Assembly: GCA_036346205.1 (NCBI GenBank) | Contig: JARFJB010002417.1 | Coordinates: 815,001 to 879,000 of the forward strand | DNA: 64,000 nucleotides | Direction of reading: 5' to 3' | Source of the DNA: Vesta saturnalis | Taxonomy: Eukaryota; Arthropoda; Insecta; Coleoptera; Lampyridae | Shown here: positions 59,192 to 64,000 of the stretch, piece by piece | Layout of the letters: each line of letters opens with the position of its first letter | Position numbering within the stretch: position 1 is the stretch's first letter | Position numbers and translations under genes: made by a program | Notes under the pieces: model-generated | The model's database searches: none | What the model was told of the DNA's origin: nothing | The model's input: only the letters and a program-made list of their open reading frames with translations

Positions 59192-60939
59192 TGGACAATC
59201 TATCAATCACGTACTCGCTAGTCATGACTTCTGACAGCAAACCGGGTTGCCTTTTCCCAAACCAATTCCAAATATTCACAATTACCCTTATGTTTCCCTA
59301 TTATAATTTGATCGAACGCCCTGTGGATTTCATCAAACAGATACTCAACATATGCCGGTTATACTTCACAAATTTGATGCAGTATATTCAGTTTTTGTCG
59401 ATTCACACAATGACGATGCAAGTTAATTATAAGTGAAGTTAATAAAACGAACAAAGAATTTTGTGAATTTGAATGAAACAAAACAGCTGTATATTTCAAT
59501 ATTCCCAGCTTTGTATTATATTTATCACTAATTTAAATACATCTGTAATTAGCTACTGTTAGTAGCTCTTGTACGTGAGCAAGTAACTGCATTTGGCATT
59601 TTCACATCACAGGAAAATACTTATGTGTCAGCCTAATTACACTGCCACTGTAGTTACTGGACTAGACTTCAATACAGCTGTCAGAAACAGGTCGGGTCTT
59701 ATAAAGAATCCGCGACTTGCTGCATTCAGTCATCTTCAGTACTGATACAGTTGACATCTACAGAATCACAGATATTGATAATGGCCGCTCCAGGCTATCT
59801 AAATAGCGGAAGGATATGACATAATATCCAAAGATATCGTAAATTGAGTATCATTTTAAGAAGTTTTACAAATCCCAATTCATTTCTTACATGTCCGAAA
59901 TATATATTTCACTTCTTAAATGTTGAATCCAAATCAATCAATACTTCTCAAGTAATCATCATATCTAACAATTTTAGATTGACAAGTTGAGGACTTGACG
60001 TACAGAACAATCAGTTACAGCTGGTAAAGACGTGCAAGTCATGGCCTACTAAAATGAACTCATGACAAGCAAATCATTGATAGCTTGGCATTTGCTTATT
60101 AACATCTTAAGAAACCGGCATCAGATTCTGACTACATTTCCATGAACTTTATTGAAATTTCTGTATTATCGTTTTTATTCACTAACAATATGACAGGTAA
60201 TTCTCTTAGAGCATTTCTTTTTATAGTTGTACACTGATCAAAGCACGCCAGTTGTAAAGAAGCTTACTCGAAAGTTATAACATTAGTTATTATATTTACG
60301 TTTATAAAAATGTCTATTAAGTTCGGGTTCATTTGTGTAATATAATTATTTTTGAATATACACGCGCATCTTACTTATCTCCCACAAATGAATTACACCT
60401 TTATTGTAAAACAATTAGCGCCCTTTACAAAGTAGAATTTCCAATTGTTTTACGTCATAAGAAATTTTGTTTTAACGTTTTAGTTACTAGGTATGTATCG
60501 CATATGATGTAATAGTATTTACTATACGATCGCCGCTTGCTTATTCACTGATGTGGGTTTATGTGAGGCGTCATTAAATGGTACACATTTAAGGATCACA
60601 TGACGTACACAAAAAAAGTTGACTAATGCTTTATTTTGTATGAAAATTATAGAAAATTAGAGCTGTCATCTTTTGTTTTTGAATTATTGCAAAAAAACGA
60701 AAATTAAGACCAATAAAGCTAGACGTTTTTAACAGAAACATTGTTAAGCTACTTTTCACAAGGAATATAAATCTGTCATCGTAATTTCCACGGCACCCTA
60801 CACGCAACAGATACAAGATCCAACTTTATTTTTCGTTATGGGCGCCAATTTTGGATGTTTGCATTTTTACATAAAGTTTTTTTTTTCTGAATACAATGAT
60901 GATCACACATAATAGTTCTGCCTTATGTTTAGCCAAAAT
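59192..60939. other. Spacer, no supported gene
   Basis: It could be a 3' untranslated region or an intergenic stretch if the preceding exon is real. There are no transposon motifs. Confidence 0.35.
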
Positions 60940-61320
60940 TCACAATTCTTCCAATTTTGAGAGGTTTGCTTTGGAAAGATAACAACGACCTATTGTTTTA
61001 ACGACAAATTTGACATTTCCACCATTTCTAGTGTGTAATTCACGTTTGTGTTGTTCTTGCCGCGTAAAATACCTTTTTCCAATGAAGAAAAAAAGATATC
61101 CTGCGAATTTATTATGATTCGCATCGAAATGCAGTAGCCACAGCGGAAACATATTTGCAGCGTTAGCCAGAGCGACAACAACCGAGTTTTTGCAATTTAG
61201 GGTTAGAAATTTGGGTGATATGGTTCGTTTAATAAACCTAGACAAAGTTATGGCGGTAGGCCCAATGATCTTAATGATCTTACAAGCGGTCAAAATTAAC
61301 ATGATTTTTATAACGAACAC
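60940..61320 (-). other. Unrecognised 126-codon open frame
   Basis: The minus-strand frame starts MFVIKIMLILTACKIIKIIG and contains VVVALANAANMFPLWLLHFD and ends with a basic part, RQEQHKRELHTRNGG. The N-terminal third is hydrophobic enough for a membrane segment or signal. It is longer than chance frames nearby, but I recognise no family, and no splice sites or relatives are evident. Confidence 0.25.
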
Positions 61321-61398
61321 CTAAATACTAAATACCCAAGAGACAGCGGTCAACGTGTACTTTTTGCACGTTTCTGATTAATCAGCTACAGATCAGTC

Positions 61399-61945
61399 AA
61401 AATTTCCTTAATAATGTCATATGGCCTGATGAGTTCAAGTTCACTAATGCAGGAATGTTTAATCGGCACAATGAGTATTACTGATCAGTAGCACCCACAT
61501 CAGTTTCAAGAATGGCGATCGCAAGTATGCTTTGGCCTTACTTTGTGGGTTGGTTTTTGGACGATACAGTAAAAGAAAATTTTAAGAAATTTAAGAAAAT
61601 GCAATCTGGTTCCAGCAAGATGGCGCGCCGCCGCATGATGCTAGGAGGGTTAGGGAATGCTTGTCGGAAATCTTCCCCAATCGAGTTATTGCTAATAACG
61701 GTGACGTACATTGGTTAGCACAGTCGCTCGATCTGCCTTCTCTGGACTACTATTTATGGGGTACAATGAAAAATAAAATTTATAAAATGTCACCAGTTGA
61801 TTTGAATGAACTGCGTGGAAGAATTATGACCACTCTTAGAGATGACATCAGGAGAAGGGATGTCTCAAGAGCAACAGCTAATCTAAGAAAGCGAGCGGCG
61901 TTGTGCCTTCAAATGGACGGTGGATAATTTGAACGCCTGCTGTAA
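61399..61945 (+). pseudogene. mariner-like DD41D transposase remnant
   Basis: The reading begins LNNVIWPDEFKFTNAGMFNR (first catalytic aspartate at 61428-61430), followed by a stop. It goes on, after frameshifts and a deletion near 61580-61600, to WFQQDGAPPHDARRVRECL (61606 on). It then gives SLDLPSLDYYLWG with 41 residues between the second and third aspartates. The C-terminus has LCLQMDGG, a stop where glutamine is expected, and FERLL ending at 61945. The upstream DNA-binding part and terminal repeats are absent. All three aspartates remain, but the gene is broken. Confidence 0.75.
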
Positions 61946-61989
61946 TTTCTTTTTATTTTTTGGATTGCCTAAAAGAGTTTGCAAACTGT

Positions 61990-63260
61990 TATCTGAAGTA
62001 GTGACTGTTGGGCGGTACGAATAGGCTCAACACACTCTCTAAGTTTTACCCCACAAGCAGGCGTACCCCAGGGTTCTACCTTGACCTCAATACTGTACCT
62101 TATATTTGCACACGACATCCCCAGCATGGCAACTCCCGGAGTATCCCTGGTAAAGTTTGCCGACGACACTGTTTTCTAGGCAGCTAATCGGTCAACCAAG
62201 AATGCCTGCAATAAAATGTCCACTACACCACGGAACTTTTGCACATTGGGCCAACCAATGGAGAGTCTCCGTAAATCCGACCAAAACACAAGCCATCCTA
62301 TTCCGTTACCCCGTTTATACCCAACACAAATTACTCTCCAAAAACGACGTAAATATTTACCTGTAAGGGGAAAGATTACCTCTTCGTGATGACATAACCT
62401 ACTTAGGAATTAAATTTACCAGGATCCTTAACTGGAACGCTGACCTAAACAAGACTCTGAACAAAGTACGGAACCGATCCAACCTCTTAGGTGCCCTTAG
62501 GGGCCGCATGGGAGGTTGGCAACCCGAAACCCTACAGCATACCTACAAAATAATGATACGGCCCGGCATAGGCTTCCATGCTCCGTTGTACGCTACCCTA
62601 AAACCCAGAGACCTAAAATCCATAGCCACATGTGAACGCCGAATCCTACGGAGAATACACCGATTACACTACAGCACAGCCAACGAAATGACCATACAAC
62701 ACGCCAATATTACACCTATCACACAACGACCCAAAACTCTACAAACACACTACACACACCGTAGGATATTCGGTAAAATAGAAGCCACCAAAACGTCCTA
62801 CGTACTGCCTATACTCCTCTTATTCATATCCAATACTTAAGATCCCACAAGAAAAAAAAAGAAAAACAAATTTAAGCATCCTTCAGCTATCCTCACCCAA
62901 AACACCAAAACCTCCCTGAAGAATTCGAAAGCCTCCTAGATGGCATCCTACATTCGAATATAAAAGCGAAGACGACCACTGCTAACAACCAAGGAAACCG
63001 ATGAGATACACCTCATACATACATTCCAAATCCAAACAATGAAAATAATATATAATATTTATTAATAATTTTTTTTGCAACAACTTAACACTTACGCACT
63101 AATGCACTAGTATGCACTAATACAATACACAAAACAATCCAACCCCACTAACACACAGATAACCCAGGACTGAAGAGGAAGCTGACTCCTGCACAGTCTG
63201 CAGGAATAAGTAATAAAATAAGCAAATAAGAATAAGCATCTAACAATAAAGCATACTAAG
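61990..63260 (+). pseudogene. LINE reverse transcriptase fragment with 3' tail, third element
   Basis: The plus-strand reading holds QAGVPQGSTLTSILYLIFAH, DIPSMATPGV and FADDTVF (catalytic F-A-D-D at 62156-62167), typical of Jockey-like LINEs. A stop follows. In another frame it continues WANQWRVSVNPTKTQAILFR. Then come DDITYLGIKFTRILNW and RMGGWQPETLQHTYKIMIRP up to about 62840. The non-coding tail includes GACTCCTGCACAGTCTGCAG and AATAAG-rich sequence to about 63260. The element is truncated at its 5' side; only the second half of the reverse transcriptase remains. Confidence 0.75.
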
Positions 63261-63344
63261 AAAACAAAAAATAGTCACAACAAGCACCATTGTTAGTGAG
63301 TGTTTGTAGGCAAGAATCACGAGCGGGTTGATAGTCTGCTGAGC

Positions 63345-64000
63345 ATTATGTCTTCATTTCCCCCTCTGACATCTTTTGACGAATGTGTAGTTGCTGATTC
63401 TGTAGACAAAGACAATGTCTTTGAGGATTTATTTGCATCAAACTCGTTCTCAACGGTTCTGGAAAAGATGTGCCCCTAGTCAACTCTTCTTTATACGTTA
63501 CGAAACCAATTAATTTTCGGTACAAACTCCTAGAATCGATTATCACTGGGGTTGATCTCAATAAGATAACTGGCCCAGACGGTATCTCAGTTATTGTCTT
63601 AAGGAAATGTTCCCCGAACTAGTACCAGTCCTATCTAAGCTCTATTAGTTCGCTATGCCTTCTGGGGAAATTCCTTCATCATGGAAGTTAGAAAATGTTC
63701 AACATATTCCCAAAAAAGACGGCAAGACCGAACTCTCGAACTACTGACCAATTGCTATCACTTCCATTTTGCCTAAAATCATAGAAAAATCCATCAGTCA
63801 ACAATTGATCTTTCCTTGAAACTAGCAAACTCATTAGTGACCACCAATAGGGGTTTAGGCAGAGTCGTTGAGCAGGTGTCTTCTTTCATATGCGACCCCA
63901 GTTTGGAACGATACATTAAACAATCCGGTAAAACAGTTGGAATCGCTTTAGTTTACTTGTCAAACTCACCTCGTTTGGGTTAAATGTTGCGCTCCTCAAC
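63345..64000 (+). pseudogene. LINE reverse transcriptase, fourth element (runs off the window)
   Basis: Plus-strand pieces read SFDECVVADSVDKDNVFEDL (about 63385-63445), KITGPDGISVIVL (about 63560-63600), GEIPSSWKLENVQHIPKKDG (about 63665-63725), and ISDHQ then GFRQSR near 63830-63870. These are the linker and motifs 0-3 of a LINE reverse transcriptase. Stops and shifts occur, for example where RPI is expected. The catalytic part lies beyond 64000 if present. It is separate from the fragment at 61990-63260, which ends in its own 3' tail. Confidence 0.72.

Noticed and set aside
1..64000. CRISPR arrays, operons, prophage or bacterial genes
   Set aside because: No regularly spaced direct repeats, no ribosome binding sites and no bacterial gene layout. 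All recognisable genes are eukaryotic transposon remnants.
1..64000. Endogenous viral or LTR retrotransposon sequence
   Set aside because: I found no gag, protease, integrase or envelope motifs and no paired long terminal repeats that would support one.

Overview
This window looks like AT-rich nuclear DNA from an arthropod, most likely an insect. It has no operons, ribosome binding sites or prokaryotic genes. It carries eukaryotic transposon families typical of insects: IS630-Tc1-mariner, piggyBac, hAT, pogo/Tigger, MULE, Penelope-like, and LINE-type non-LTR elements. It also has tRNA-derived SINE-like repeats and long (TA)n microsatellites. No complete host protein-coding gene can be supported. 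Three short stretches resemble host exons and are flagged as candidates. The species cannot be named from sequence alone.

Layout. 1-9.5 kb: a hAT remnant, a long-TIR mariner-like element (3456-6092) and two pogo/Tigger pieces. 9.5-17 kb: a candidate exon beside two hairpins, a CpG-rich stretch with a TGACGT inverted pair, local repeats and a Penelope reverse transcriptase remnant. 17.3-19.9 kb: an almost complete piggyBac element with TTAA target duplications. 20-35 kb: four copies of a tRNA-like SINE, a small hAT-type nonautonomous element, a mariner (DD34D-type) pseudogene, and long gene-free stretches. 35.3-40 kb: a LINE on the minus strand, split by a long-TIR mariner (36073-38183). 41.5-46 kb: tandem duplications and a decayed ZMYM1-like hAT transposase. 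46.3-48.5 kb: the best preserved long-TIR mariner, with its transposase open except for one stop codon. 51.5-53.7 kb: a Penelope-like element with inverted terminal repeats, into which a 1.3 kb Tc1-like element has inserted. 53.8-64 kb: further remnants (mariner, MULE, three LINEs) and one candidate terminal host exon.

The main pattern is a concentration of one transposase lineage. Five separate mariner-like remnants resemble one another, and four of them show 41 residues between the second and third catalytic positions (DD41D spacing). The three best preserved begin with CAGGGTGG next to a TA dinucleotide and carry unusually long inverted arms of roughly 420-650 bp. The nesting gives relative ages: the LINE is older than its mariner, and the Penelope element is older than its Tc1. 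None of the mobile elements is fully intact by eye. The piggyBac element and the mariner at 46.3 kb are closest.
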